A stretch of 38,956 nucleotides of DNA, from positions 1 through 38,956 of the forward strand of contig DAHVPC010000007.1 in assembly GCA_027318475.1 (NCBI GenBank), in the 5' to 3' direction. Below the pieces are notes generated by a model. It was given only the letters and a program-made list of their open reading frames with translations. It had not been told where the DNA came from and searched no databases. The translations under genes were made by a program, and so were the position numbers. Each line of letters opens with the position of its first letter. Position 1 is the stretch's first letter. Positions 24,701 through 33,027 of this stretch are shown one piece after another. The DNA comes from Candidatus Cloacimonadota bacterium (GTDB taxonomy: Bacteria; Cloacimonadota; Cloacimonadia; Cloacimonadales; Cloacimonadaceae).

Positions 24701-27700
24701 TGTCGCCCATGCCGTGTTTGAACGCCACGGTCCTTCCGGTTCCGGCATAGGTGGAGAAGCTGACCACGTATTCGGCCCATTGCTGGGTCAGGGTCACGGT
24801 CTGGATATCCGTGAAGGTGGCGGAGTTCTGCGGATTGGCCATGATGCCCACGATCAGCGTGTGGTTCGTCCCGACACCGCGGGCGTGGAATTTCACGCGG
24901 GTCAGGTTCGTGGCGATGGTGTTCGCGTAAGGCGGCGCGACCAGGATCATCGTGGCGCCGGTCTGCTCGTAGTTGTTCATATACACGCAGTTCGGCGGGG
25001 AAACGCAATCGCCGTTGGTGGTGAATATTTCCGGCCCGGTGGAACCTTCGATGATCGCGGCCCATTGCACTGGCAAAGCGGGCGGCGTCACGCCGTCGAA
25101 ACCCTGCAGGTAGGGCAGTTCGGTGATCGTGGGGTCCACGCAGGTGCCGGAAAGCGCCACTGTGTGAGGCGTACGGAAGGCGTTTCTGCTATCCAGGTTC
25201 ATAACCAGGTTGTCGTTGATGGTGATCGTTGCCGTATGCGCTCCGGTCGCCGTCGGATTGTAGCGTCCCGTGAAAGTGATGCTCTGGCCGGTGTTCAGGC
25301 TGACGGGCAGCGTGGGAACGTTTTGCAGCGTGAAATGCGGGCTGCCGGCGATGTTGATGCTGTTCACGGTCAGGGTTCCGCCCCCGGCGTTCATCACCAG
25401 GAAGTTGCGGTTCTGGACGTTGTTCAGCAGCACGGTTCCGAAATCGTGGCTGGCGGGATTGACCATGAAGATGGGATCCGGACCCAGCGGAGTCATGTGG
25501 AAAGAGGTTTTGGGGAATTGGCCGGTGAGGTTGGACTCCGTGGGAGGGTTGTCCGGGAAAAACTCCGTGCCGTCGGAATAGACGTGCCGGGTGCGGTTCG
25601 TGCCCACGGTCTGGCAATAGAAGTTATCCATCGAGGAGAAATAGGTGGTGTCCATCGGCCGGTTGACCATCATGACCAGGTTTCCGCCGGCATAGGTGAA
25701 GGGCGTTTGCAAAGGAATGACGATGGTGTTCGGCCCGGAGGGATAGTTGACGTTGCCGTTGAAAACCTGGGTCAGTTGGGTGGCGGGGATCCAGCCGGCG
25801 GAAAGGTCCTGGCTCTGCGTGCTGCCCAGCCAGATCTTGGTGGGCTTGTTGGGCAGGTTGGTGACAAAGTTGTTGTAGAAGCTGATCGCCGTCACCGTGC
25901 CGAACATGGTCATTTCGGGAGTGAGGTAGATCGTCTCGAACAAGCTGTTGCGCCAGAACATGTTGACCGGCAACAGGGCTTGCTGGCCGCCGTCTCCGAT
26001 GGTTACCACGAGCATGCCTGCCGGCATCACGGTGACGCTCAGAAGCGGGCTGGGATCGTTGAGCGGATTCTGGTCGCCGGCCATCACCACTTTGCCATAG
26101 ATCTGCATCGGGCCTTCGGTTGCGGGAGTCCACATCACGGAAACCTGGACCGTTTGCGCCGGAGCGACAGTCACGCCGGGCACGGAAGCCAGCTCCACAT
26201 CGGCGCTGCTGAACAGCTTCACCGTGTAGGTGCTCTGGGGCTGGGAGCCCCAGTTGTAAACTGCGACCGTGTACGCGGTGGCGTTGCCCACGCTGGGGGT
26301 CTGGTTTCCCGTCACGGACAGCGCGGCGAGGTCGTTGGCGGGAATCACTTCCAGCATCACGTCGTCGATGTAGATGGTCTGGTACCATTGCCCCAAGCCG
26401 TGTTTGAAGGCCACATTGCGTCCGGTGCCGGCATATGTGGCGAAACTCACCACATACTCCGTCCAGGTGGAGTTCAGGTTCACAGTTTGGATGGGCAGGA
26501 ACGTGGCGGCGTTTTGCGGATCGCCCATAATGCCCACGACCACGCTGATCTCTTCGTTGGAAGATCCCCTGCCGCGAAAATGCAGGCGGGTGGTGTTGGT
26601 GGGAATGTTTGTGGCATAAGGAGGCGCGATCAGCAGCAGGCTGGCCGCCATATCGTCGTAGTTGTACATCCCGACGTTGTTCGGCGGGCTGAAACTGCCG
26701 TTGCCGTTGGTTTGGACATAGGCGTAGGTGGTGGTGGTCTGCACGATCTTGCTCCATTCGAGCGGCAGCGCCGGCACCGTCACGGCGTCGAAATTCTGCG
26801 CGTAGGGCAGCGTGTAGATCGTGGGGTCGATGCAGGACGCGCTGATGGGAATGGTGTGCACCACACGGGTGAGATTGTCCGTAACCGTCAGCGTCCCAGT
26901 GTGCGTTCCCGCCGTTGTTGGCAGATAGACCACATTGAACTGGATGCTCTGCCCGGTCACCAGGTTGGCTGGCAAAGCGGGCGGATTCTGAATGGAGAAA
27001 TAGGCGCTGCCGGTGAGCGTCACGTCCGTCACGCCCAAAGTTCCGCCACCGCCGTTCATGACCACAACCTGGCGGCTATGCGTCGTCTGCATCAGCACCT
27101 GGCCAAAGTCGATGCTGCCGGGGCTGATGATCGCCACGGGATCCGTGCCCAGCGGAGTCATGTGGATCGAGGTTTTGGGGAACTGCCCCGTGTTTTCCGC
27201 TTCACCCGGAGGGTTCGCGGGATCGAAAGTCGTGGAATCGCTGTAGATATTGCGGCTGCGCGTGGCGCCCACGGTCTGGCAGTAGAACAGGTCCTGCGTG
27301 CTGTAATACTGGGTGTCCATGGGCCGGTTGACCATCATCACGAGGTTGCCGCCGGTGTAGGTGAACACGGTCTGCAGCGCGATCAGGACGGTGTTTTGCC
27401 CGCTGAGGTAGTTCACCGTGCCGTCAAACACCAAAGTGAGCTGCGTGGAGGGTATCCAGCCTCCGGAAAGGTCGGCGTTCGTGGTGGTGCCCAGCCAGAT
27501 CTTGGTGGGCATATTGGGCAGGTTGGTAGAGAAAGTGTTGTAGAAGCTGAGGGCGGAGATATTGCCCGCCATGCCGATCTCGGTGGGATAGAAGAGCGTT
27601 TCGAACAGCGAATTGCGCCACCACATGTCCACCGGAACGCGGGCTTGCTGGCTGCCGTCGCCGATGGTCATCACCACCATTCCGGCCGGCATCACGGTCA

Positions 27701-28685
27701 CGTTAAGCGGCGGGCTCTGGTCGTTGTTGGGGTTTTCGTCCCCGGCCAAAACCACCCTGCCCCGCAAGATCAAGGGGCCTTGCGTCGTGGGAGTCCAGCT
27801 CAGCGTGAAATCCAGGCTTTGGTTGGCCAGGATCGCGGTTCCGGGAACGGAGGCCAATTCAGTGCCGGTGGAAGTCACCAGCTTCACCTGGTAAACCGTC
27901 TGGGCGTTGCTGCCCCGGTTGCGCACGCTCACAATGTAGTTCGCTGGCGTGCCCACCGAGGGCGTCGTATTGCCGCTCAGGGCAAAGGCCGCCAGGTCGT
28001 GGGTGGCAGGCGGTGTGGGCAGAAACTCATAGATCGATCCGGCTCCGGGCCAAGTGCTGATCGAGGTGTTTTCCGCGGTCTGGGAAACCGAGGGCACGGC
28101 GCCCGGAGTGACGCTGTAAAACCAGTTGGCACCGCCGGGGCTCATATTGATCCCGATCGATGCGGAAGCGTTTTCCGGTCCGCCAGTTGAGGGGCCATAC
28201 ACGAAATCCACCTTGCCCGTCTCATAGAGCCGGATCTGGTAGTTGAACTGGTTATCGGCCCAATAGTTCCAGCGCAGGTTCATGTATTGGACCGTGAAAA
28301 CGCGGTTGGGCGCGGTTCCCGAGAGCAGGTACTGGCAATCCCCCCCGCCCAAGCTGGTGTCGTCCCAAAGCGCGGCCAGAACGGGATACCAGTCCCCTGA
28401 ACTGAGCTGGTTGCTCAGGTTGCTGTGGGTCAGAGAGGTCCCCAAGCCCACCCAGCCATTCGAAGACACCACGATCGTGCTGAAAGTGGATTCCCCATAG
28501 GGAAATCCGAAGCCGAGGGTGATCGATTCGGACAGCGCGTCGTCCGAAAGGATGCTGGAGATGGAAGTTCCGGTGATGGGGGTGTAGTTTCCGGTGGTGG
28601 CATTGAACGTATAAAAATCGTCGATGCCGGCAAAACATAGAGCCGCGAGCGCGACCATCACGAAAATCATTGCGGGCGTTTTCAT
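21738..28685 (-). CDS. Giant secreted modular protein with triplicated blocks and sorting domain
   Basis: The 2315-residue protein has a signal peptide (MKTPAMIFVMVALAALCFAG) and a nidogen-like sandwich (about 22-225). A block of about 560 residues starts at about 230, 787 and 1348; the third copy is partial. Each full block holds a CARDB-like domain (DLAALSVxGNxTPSVG), an IGDGSQQ..WRNSLFET sandwich, a choice-of-anchor-D strand set, and a MAM/jelly-roll domain (AFKHGLGQWYQTIYIDDVMLE). Two carboxypeptidase-regulatory-like Ig folds follow (about 1630-1800), then a MAM-like domain (VVESFEGDGFPPPNW), a third such Ig fold, and a type IX-like sorting module (NYPNPFNPETTIAYAL). AAGGAGG precedes the ATG. 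No enzyme motif is seen. It is a probable surface adhesin or matrix protein. Confidence 0.9.
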   Translation of the reverse strand: MKTPAMIFVMVALAALCFAGIDDFYTFNATTGNYTPITGTSISSILSDDALSESITLGFGFPYGESTFSTIVVSSNGWVGLGTSLTHSNLSNQLSSGDWYPVLAALWDDTSLGGGDCQYLLSGTAPNRVFTVQYMNLRWNYWADNQFNYQIRLYETGKVDFVYGPSTGGPENASASIGINMSPGGANWFYSVTPGAVPSVSQTAENTSISTWPGAGSIYEFLPTPPATHDLAAFALSGNTTPSVGTPANYIVSVRNRGSNAQTVYQVKLVTSTGTELASVPGTAILANQSLDFTLSWTPTTQGPLILRGRVVLAGDENPNNDQSPPLNVTVMPAGMVVMTIGDGSQQARVPVDMWWRNSLFETLFYPTEIGMAGNISALSFYNTFSTNLPNMPTKIWLGTTTNADLSGGWIPSTQLTLVFDGTVNYLSGQNTVLIALQTVFTYTGGNLVMMVNRPMDTQYYSTQDLFYCQTVGATRSRNIYSDSTTFDPANPPGEAENTGQFPKTSIHMTPLGTDPVAIISPGSIDFGQVLMQTTHSRQVVVMNGGGGTLGVTDVTLTGSAYFSIQNPPALPANLVTGQSIQFNVVYLPTTAGTHTGTLTVTDNLTRVVHTIPISASCIDPTIYTLPYAQNFDAVTVPALPLEWSKIVQTTTTYAYVQTNGNGSFSPPNNVGMYNYDDMAASLLLIAPPYATNIPTNTTRLHFRGRGSSNEEISVVVGIMGDPQNAATFLPIQTVNLNSTWTEYVVSFATYAGTGRNVAFKHGLGQWYQTIYIDDVMLEVIPANDLAALSVTGNQTPSVGNATAYTVAVYNWGSQPQSTYTVKLFSSADVELASVPGVTVAPAQTVQVSVMWTPATEGPMQIYGKVVMAGDQNPLNDPSPLLSVTVMPAGMLVVTIGDGGQQALLPVNMFWRNSLFETIYLTPEMTMFGTVTAISFYNNFVTNLPNKPTKIWLGSTQSQDLSAGWIPATQLTQVFNGNVNYPSGPNTIVIPLQTPFTYAGGNLVMMVNRPMDTTYFSSMDNFYCQTVGTNRTRHVYSDGTEFFPDNPPTESNLTGQFPKTSFHMTPLGPDPIFMVNPASHDFGTVLLNNVQNRNFLVMNAGGGTLTVNSINIAGSPHFTLQNVPTLPVSLNTGQSITFTGRYNPTATGAHTATITINDNLVMNLDSRNAFRTPHTVALSGTCVDPTITELPYLQGFDGVTPPALPVQWAAIIEGSTGPEIFTTNGDCVSPPNCVYMNNYEQTGATMILVAPPYANTIATNLTRVKFHARGVGTNHTLIVGIMANPQNSATFTDIQTVTLTQQWAEYVVSFSTYAGTGRTVAFKHGMGDMYRGIYLDNVMLEFTPQNDLAALSVQGNVTPSVGMATNYVVNVFNWGTNAQNNYQVKLFKQGDIELATVAGTAINPNQTVQVTVPWTPTEQGATYIYGKVSLTGDQNNLNDQSPNYNVTVQPQGLVVLTIGDGSQTDRIPLDMYYMNSLYECMYYPAELSNTIGSIYGVGFYNNFVTDLPNQPTNVWLGTTTSADLSADWIPSTQLTQVFTGLVSYPSGQNLINISFPVPYLYLTGQNLVMMVQRPMDAQYYSYQDVFLTQDGTTLRARNAYSDGTAFDPTSPPGGSASSGFPKTSFFIIPGGVGHLTGTVLGAGNQPLAGVAIQSATGGYSTTTNAQGQYSIQNIVAGNYQFSFTHYGYIDHSQAVAIPEDQTITLNITLQQMPMVAVGGTVVASDTSAGLNGAGIYLQGYADYTASTNAAGVFTIPGVYANFTYNYTVICPGYQNVSGTINVGAGNYNFGTIILNEVAYAPRQVHGEIAGNNAQVELNWLAPDPTALDVVESFEGDGFPPPNWTQTITNTGPANTSGVYPTWCRFGAITISGQPATPPDGVYQAGLWWSYDHQDEWLVTPGFNCPPAAYLSFSSYVFQGSTNGDHYYVKVSTNDGNTWTTLWDASAQTGGWNYYASPIVIDLAMYEGLQLRVAFHAVDGPTNDGLWYVWFIDDIYIGNSVNPVRFLPGELARFGTQAQSEPRPDLDLPLRYSKAQFGAGQDQAFSQPVLPSQAVSRNGSRALVGYRVWRLASGQEGNETAWVALTPQTITGLSLTDTGWGALPNGTYRWAVKAVYTSNVLSVPSLSNPLVKELVTGFISGVVRTTQNAPISGATVTAATYTATTNTAGAYSLVVPVGTYDVTASKQGFISQTVEDVSVLENQTTTVNFHLTPGSAVVDPLVPPAATELTGNYPNPFNPETTIAYALKDPAAVTLAIYNLKGQQMRQLVSAQQPAGYYHVLWDGLDDSGRAVGSGVYFYRMRAGAYQSVKKMLLLE

Positions 28686-29057
28686 GACAGCCTCCTTATG
28701 CTTTATTTACTAGGTTTATAGCATTTTAACGGTGCAGGAGCAGCGTTGGACTAAGTTTTAGTAAACAACATCACGTGGGCGATAGGTCATTCTTTATGTC
28801 CGCATATCAACGCGCCCGAATCTTGTCAATAATTATCTGAATCGGTCTCTCATATGTGTGGCAAGGCCGGTTTCCTGCTCTGGCGGATCGCTGTTTGGGG
28901 CTGTTAACCACCAGGGAACACAGGTTTCAACCGGTCGGACCACCAGATGAATCCAGGGTTCCGGCAATGACCCGCACTCTTTGATTACAAGCGCCTCCAA
29001 CGCTTCCACCTTTCCACCTTTCCACCCCCTTTTTTTCTTCGATCCGGCGGCTTGGCG
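28686..29057. other. Non-coding region upstream of the giant protein gene
   Basis: No gene is supported. The minus-strand part next to 28685 contains the AAGGAGG site and an AT-rich stretch with TATAAA at about 28715, a possible -10 without a clear -35. Further on are a three-fold TTTCCACC repeat (about 29008-29032) and a T-run. Part of the stretch (GGTTTCAACC, GGTTCCGGCAATG) loosely resembles the stem-loop at 9662. Confidence 0.5.
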
Positions 29058-29137
29058 TTAATCAAGCCTTAATCAAGCCTCAATCAAGCGTTAATAATTA
29101 ACGCTTGATTAAGGCTTGATTAAGAAGTGATTGACTG
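29058..29137. repeat. Palindromic 11-bp repeat array, copy 3
   Basis: Forward units start at 29058, 29069 and 29080, the third with one change (TCAATCAAGCG). A 14-bp spacer follows (29091-29104), then inverted units start at 29105, 29116 and, degenerate, 29127. The layout is the same as copies 1 and 2. The left flank CTTGGC is shared with copy 1, and the right degenerate unit GTGATTGAC with copy 2. It lies between two divergent secreted-protein genes. Confidence 0.92.
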
Positions 29138-29497
29138 CCAGAGGCGGGAACCTGGCCTGTGCGGGTTAGCGGATAACGCACTTTTCGAGGCGTTGGGGAG
29201 CGTGCCGCGCCCTCTCCCGGCACAAGATTTTTCCACCGTAAATAGTTGCTGCTGTGAAAATATACACGGCGGGGAGTTTGCATAACGACTGGCAGAGATA
29301 ACAATATTGTTGGCGTATAGGTAATATAATCTTGTTAAGGGCGGAATATTTAAATATTATGTAACCTCGCCCTAAATGTGAAATTCTTCTTGACAAGTTT
29401 ATTTGGTTCGGGAGAATTGACACAGCATATTGGCCTGTTCCGGCAAATACGCTGGGATAAGTTTCTATGTGATAAAGCTTTTACCAAGGAGTTCAGC
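29138..29497. other. Non-coding leader region of the SBBP gene cluster
   Basis: No gene is supported in this stretch. It contains a hairpin (GTGCCG/CGGCAC) followed by AAGATTTTT near 29201-29231, the palindrome AACAATATTGTT near 29300, and TTGACA at 29390-29395 without a convincing -10. The AAGGAG at about 29486 serves the first SBBP gene. Confidence 0.45.
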
Positions 29498-31153
29498 ATG
29501 AAAAAGCTAATCTTTATGTGTCTCGTAGTTTCCCTGGGCGGCATTCTGAGCGCCCAAACCGATCCCCAATGGCTCTGGGCTACCAGTGCCGGCAGCGCGG
29601 GCAACGATATCAGCTACAGCATCTCCCGCGACAACTACGGCTATCTCTACGTCACTGGATTCTTTCTGGACACCGCCCAATTCGGCGGCACCCATCTCAC
29701 CACTCTGGGAAGCAACGAAATCTTTGTGGCCAAACTGGACGCCAACGGCAACTGGCTCTGGGCAGTCCGGGCCGGCGGAACGGGTGACGACAAAGGCATG
29801 AGCATTTCCACCGATGGGGATGGGAACAGCTATGTGACCGGATATTTCTCCGGCACCGCCGATTTCGGCTCCACCACCCTGACCAGCGCTGGCTCAGCGG
29901 ATATCTTCATCGCCAAACTGGATCCCAGCGGCAACTGGCTTTGGGCCAAACGCGCCGGCGGGCCTTACGAAGATTGGGGAAACATCGTCGCTTTCGACAA
30001 CGGATACTGCTATCTCACCGGAAGGTTTCAAGGCACTTCCAGTTTCGGGGCGCTGACAGTAAGCAGCGCGGGCAGCCACGACATTTTTGTCGCCAGGCTG
30101 GATACCAACGGAAACTGGTTCTGGGTAAGGAGCGCGGGCGGCACGAGCTGGGACGAAGGTGATTGCGTATCCACTGACGCCGGCGGAAATTGCTACGTCT
30201 CCGGATACGTGTATGGCGCCGTCAATCTGGGCCCTTTAACTCTCGATGCCAATGGCGATGATGCTTTTGTCGCCAAACTCGATCCCGACGGCAACTGGCT
30301 CTGGGCAAACTGCTGCGGCGGTTCCGGATTAGCCGGGGCATGGAGCGTTTCCACTGATGACAGCGGCAACAGCGCAGTCACTGGTCCGTTTACGGGCACG
30401 GCTATTTTTGGCACGACCACTTTACAATGCAGCGGTTCCTATGATATCTTCATCGCCCGGATGGATAATGAGGGCAACTGGGTGTGGGCCAGGCGCGCGG
30501 GCGGTAACTACGTGATGGCCGATTACACCGACGTCGGGTGCTGCATATCTCTGGATAACAACGGCGACTGCTATGTGAATGGTTATTATTATGGCGCAGC
30601 TGCCGATTTTGGCACCATCGTGCTGCCCAACGGCGGTTTCTACAATCTCTATGTAACCAAGCTGGATATTGACGGCAACTGGCTGTGGGCGATCACTGTT
30701 GCCGGAATTTCCAATGACAGCTGCTGGGGATTTTGCCTGGATGGTGAGGGGAATGGTTACGGCACAGGAGCGTTTTCCGGAACAACGGATTTTGGCGCAA
30801 CCTCGCTGACCAGCGCTGGCGAAAGGGATATCTGGGTCGGAAAACTCTCCTCCGGAGTGGGTATCGACGACGATCTGGCCCCTGATCTATCCGGCGTATC
30901 CAGCTTATCCGACGCCTGGCCCAATCCCTTCCGGGTTGGCGCTACCGCCACCATCAAAGCCCATGTCGCGGAGCGGGAAAATGGCATCCTCACTCTCTAC
31001 AATCTCCGCGGACAAATCATCCAGAGCCAGCAGCTCGATTCCGGCCCGCATGAGATAGTTATCAACGGAGCCGATCTACCCGCCGGGATCTATCTCTATC
31101 AGCTCAAGACCCCTAGTTCCAACAGCACAAAGAAGCTTGTGCTATTGAAATAG
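29498..31153 (+). CDS. Secreted SBBP-repeat protein 1, seven repeats
   Basis: The protein has 551 residues from ATG 29498, chosen because AAGGAG precedes it and a signal peptide (MKKLIFMCLVVSLGGILSAQ) begins there; the track starts 40 codons early. The body has seven repeats of about 58 residues with the pattern GNxYVTGxFxGT, then FGxTxLTSxGSxDIFVAKLDxxGNWLWA and AGG. This matches the SBBP beta-propeller repeat. The C-terminal module is a variant sorting domain (SDAWPNPFR, LTLYNLRGQI, LPAGIYLYQLKT, KKLVLLK). It is predicted to be exported as a seven-bladed propeller, probably for surface binding. It is the first gene of a tandem family. Confidence 0.9.
   Translation: MKKLIFMCLVVSLGGILSAQTDPQWLWATSAGSAGNDISYSISRDNYGYLYVTGFFLDTAQFGGTHLTTLGSNEIFVAKLDANGNWLWAVRAGGTGDDKGMSISTDGDGNSYVTGYFSGTADFGSTTLTSAGSADIFIAKLDPSGNWLWAKRAGGPYEDWGNIVAFDNGYCYLTGRFQGTSSFGALTVSSAGSHDIFVARLDTNGNWFWVRSAGGTSWDEGDCVSTDAGGNCYVSGYVYGAVNLGPLTLDANGDDAFVAKLDPDGNWLWANCCGGSGLAGAWSVSTDDSGNSAVTGPFTGTAIFGTTTLQCSGSYDIFIARMDNEGNWVWARRAGGNYVMADYTDVGCCISLDNNGDCYVNGYYYGAAADFGTIVLPNGGFYNLYVTKLDIDGNWLWAITVAGISNDSCWGFCLDGEGNGYGTGAFSGTTDFGATSLTSAGERDIWVGKLSSGVGIDDDLAPDLSGVSSLSDAWPNPFRVGATATIKAHVAERENGILTLYNLRGQIIQSQQLDSGPHEIVINGADLPAGIYLYQLKTPSSNSTKKLVLLK
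30966..31112 (+). repeat. 147-bp near-identical block (partner at 32728-32874)
   Basis: This part of the sorting-domain coding region matches 32728-32874 in the next gene at 146 of 147 bases. The repeat regions of the two genes are far more diverged, which points to recent gene conversion or unequal recombination. Confidence 0.9.
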
Positions 31154-31190
31154 TTTAATAACGGACAGCTCCGATCATATTGAAGCGCCT

Positions 31191-31224
31191 GCCAGGGCCT
31201 CGCCCTCAGCAGTAGGGCCCTGGC
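31191..31224 (+). other. Intergenic stem-loop A before SBBP gene 2
   Basis: GCCAGGGCC pairs perfectly with GGCCCTGGC around a 16-base loop, 44 bases before the next ATG. It is homologous to the stem-loops at 32949 and 34701, with a common GCGCCTGCCAGG entry. It could be a terminator without a T-run, an mRNA stabiliser or a leader element. Confidence 0.75.
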
Positions 31225-31268
31225 GGTCAGAAGAACAAAAGGTGAAACATGGATCCAAGGAGGATATC

Positions 31269-32915
31269 ATGAAGCAACTCGTTTTTGTATGTCTCATCCT
31301 TGCCTTGGGCGGCATTCTCAGCGCGCAAAACGACCCGCAATGGGTGTGGGCGACTCGCGCAGGCGGTGCGGGCAACGACTGGGGCTGGCTGGGTGCAACC
31401 GACCAGTTTGGACGAAGTTACATGACGGGATATTTTTCCGACTATGCGGATTTCGGTTCCGAATCTTTCACCAGCAGCGGAGGGATGGATGTGTTTGTAG
31501 CCCAATTGGATTACCTCGGCAACTGGCTCTGGGTAAAAACCGCGGGTGGAACGAGCTTGGACCAGGGAACGGGGATATCGCTCGATTTTGACGGGTGTGT
31601 GTATGTATGCGGCACATTCAATAACTCCGCCACCTTTGGGACAACAACGCTTACCAGCCACGGAGCCCTGGATATCTTCGTCGCCAAGCTGGATAACAAC
31701 GGTAACTGGCTCTGGGCGGTGAATGCCGGAGGTTCTGGTGATGATGCCGGTTACCAGATCACCACGGACAGCGTCGGTAACAGCTATATCACGGGACAGT
31801 TTTCGCAAACCGCCAACTTTGGCGCCCTCTCTCTGGCCAGCGTCGGGGCAAGCGATATCTACGTTGCCAAGCTGGATAACGACGGAAATTGGCTCTGGGC
31901 AACCCGCGCCGGAGGACTCGGCAATGACTTTGGGTATGGGATCACCCGCGACTACTATGGAAACATCTACACCAGCGGTGATTTTCACGGCGTTGCAGAT
32001 TTCGGCGCTACATCCCTCACCAGCACGGGCTTATACTACAACAACTATGTCGCCAAATTGGATGCCAATGGTAACTGGCTCTGGGCAACGCGTGGCGGAG
32101 GAACCGCCGACGCAGAGCTGGCGCCTGCAATATCCATTGGTCAAGGAGGCATACATCTGGCGGGATATTTCGCCGGAACTGCCGATTTCGGAGCTGTGAA
32201 CCTGACCAGCCAGGGAAGCCAGGATATTTACGTCGCGTGCTTGGATATAGCCGGAAACTGGCTTTGGGCGACCCGCGCCGGAGGGCCTCTCTGGGACGCT
32301 GGCTTCGATATCGTGGTGGACGGCTCCGGGAACAGCTATGTGTCAGGGATTTTTCGAAGCTCTTCCAACTTTGGCTTCAACATCATTACGGCTTTGGGTG
32401 ATGGGGACGCTTTCGTAGGCAAGGTCGATGACATTGGTAACTGGGAATGGGTGCTGCGTGGCGGCGGATACGGCGTGGATTCCGCCGTAAACATCTCCAC
32501 CGATTACGACGGGAATTTCTTCGTGTCCGGGGGTTTTAGTTCAACCACGACATATGGAACAACTACATACACTTCCAGCGGCGGTTACGATGTATTGATT
32601 GCCAAACTTTCCGCAGGTGTGGATATCGATGACGATTTGGCCCCTGATCTATCCGGAGTATCCAACTTGTCCGACGCCTGGCCCAATCCCTTCCACACAG
32701 GAGATACTGCATACATCAAGGCCAGAATCGCGGAGCGGGAAAATGGCATCCTCACTCTCTACAATCTCCGCGGACAAATCATCCAGAGCCAGCAGCTCGA
32801 TTCCGGCCCGCATGAGATAGTTATCAACGGAGCCGATCTACCCGCCGGGATCTATCTATATCAGCTCAAGACCCAAACCGTGAGCGCGGTCAAAAAACTG
32901 GTGCTCTTGAAGTGA
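31269..32915 (+). CDS. Secreted SBBP-repeat protein 2, seven repeats
   Basis: The protein has 548 residues from ATG 31269 after AAGGAGG; the track begins nine codons early. The signal peptide is MKQLVFVCLILALGGILSAQ. Seven repeats are counted from the WLWATRAGG-type strands (one initial plus six after KLD/QLD/CLD/KVDxxGN). The sorting module is the SDAWPNPFH variant, almost identical in DNA to that of the preceding gene over 147 bp. It is a tandem paralogue, lying between two homologous intergenic stem-loops, and was probably created by duplication of a unit comprising leader stem-loop, ribosome site and gene. Confidence 0.9.
   Translation: MKQLVFVCLILALGGILSAQNDPQWVWATRAGGAGNDWGWLGATDQFGRSYMTGYFSDYADFGSESFTSSGGMDVFVAQLDYLGNWLWVKTAGGTSLDQGTGISLDFDGCVYVCGTFNNSATFGTTTLTSHGALDIFVAKLDNNGNWLWAVNAGGSGDDAGYQITTDSVGNSYITGQFSQTANFGALSLASVGASDIYVAKLDNDGNWLWATRAGGLGNDFGYGITRDYYGNIYTSGDFHGVADFGATSLTSTGLYYNNYVAKLDANGNWLWATRGGGTADAELAPAISIGQGGIHLAGYFAGTADFGAVNLTSQGSQDIYVACLDIAGNWLWATRAGGPLWDAGFDIVVDGSGNSYVSGIFRSSSNFGFNIITALGDGDAFVGKVDDIGNWEWVLRGGGYGVDSAVNISTDYDGNFFVSGGFSSTTTYGTTTYTSSGGYDVLIAKLSAGVDIDDDLAPDLSGVSNLSDAWPNPFHTGDTAYIKARIAERENGILTLYNLRGQIIQSQQLDSGPHEIVINGADLPAGIYLYQLKTQTVSAVKKLVLLK
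32728..32874 (+). repeat. 147-bp near-identical block (partner at 30966-31112)
   Basis: This is the second member of the pair described at 30966. The single difference is TATCTC against TATCTA in the TATCTxTATC stretch. Confidence 0.9.
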
Positions 32916-32948
32916 AGGAGTTCTATCCTACCCATATTAAACGATGCG

Positions 32949-32988
32949 CCTGCCAGGACCAGGATCTGATCAGTCCGTACCTGGCAGG
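32949..32988 (+). other. Intergenic stem-loop B before SBBP gene 3
   Basis: CCTGCCAGG pairs perfectly with CCTGGCAGG, 39 bases before the next ATG. Downstream, AAACATGATCC and AGGAGGAATC are shared with stem-loop C. The stem sequence differs from A and C while pairing is kept. Confidence 0.75.
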
Positions 32989-33027
32989 TAAAATAATATC
33001 CTACAAACATGATCCATAGGAGGAATC

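Noticed and set aside
24624-28190. Plus-strand 1188-codon ORF opposite the giant secreted protein
   Set aside because: It is the antisense shadow of a repetitive GC-rich gene: its His/Gly/Val/Arg-rich translation resembles no family, it has no good ribosome site, and the minus strand has signal peptide, domains and sorting module.
29058-29137. Rho-independent terminator
   Set aside because: Despite hairpin potential, it lies between divergent genes, has no T-run, and shows periodic units with a fixed spacer, which a terminator does not need.
29166-29423. Minus-strand small ORF upstream of the SBBP cluster
   Set aside because: No ribosome site or protein-like composition; it falls in the leader region with the hairpin and possible promoter elements.
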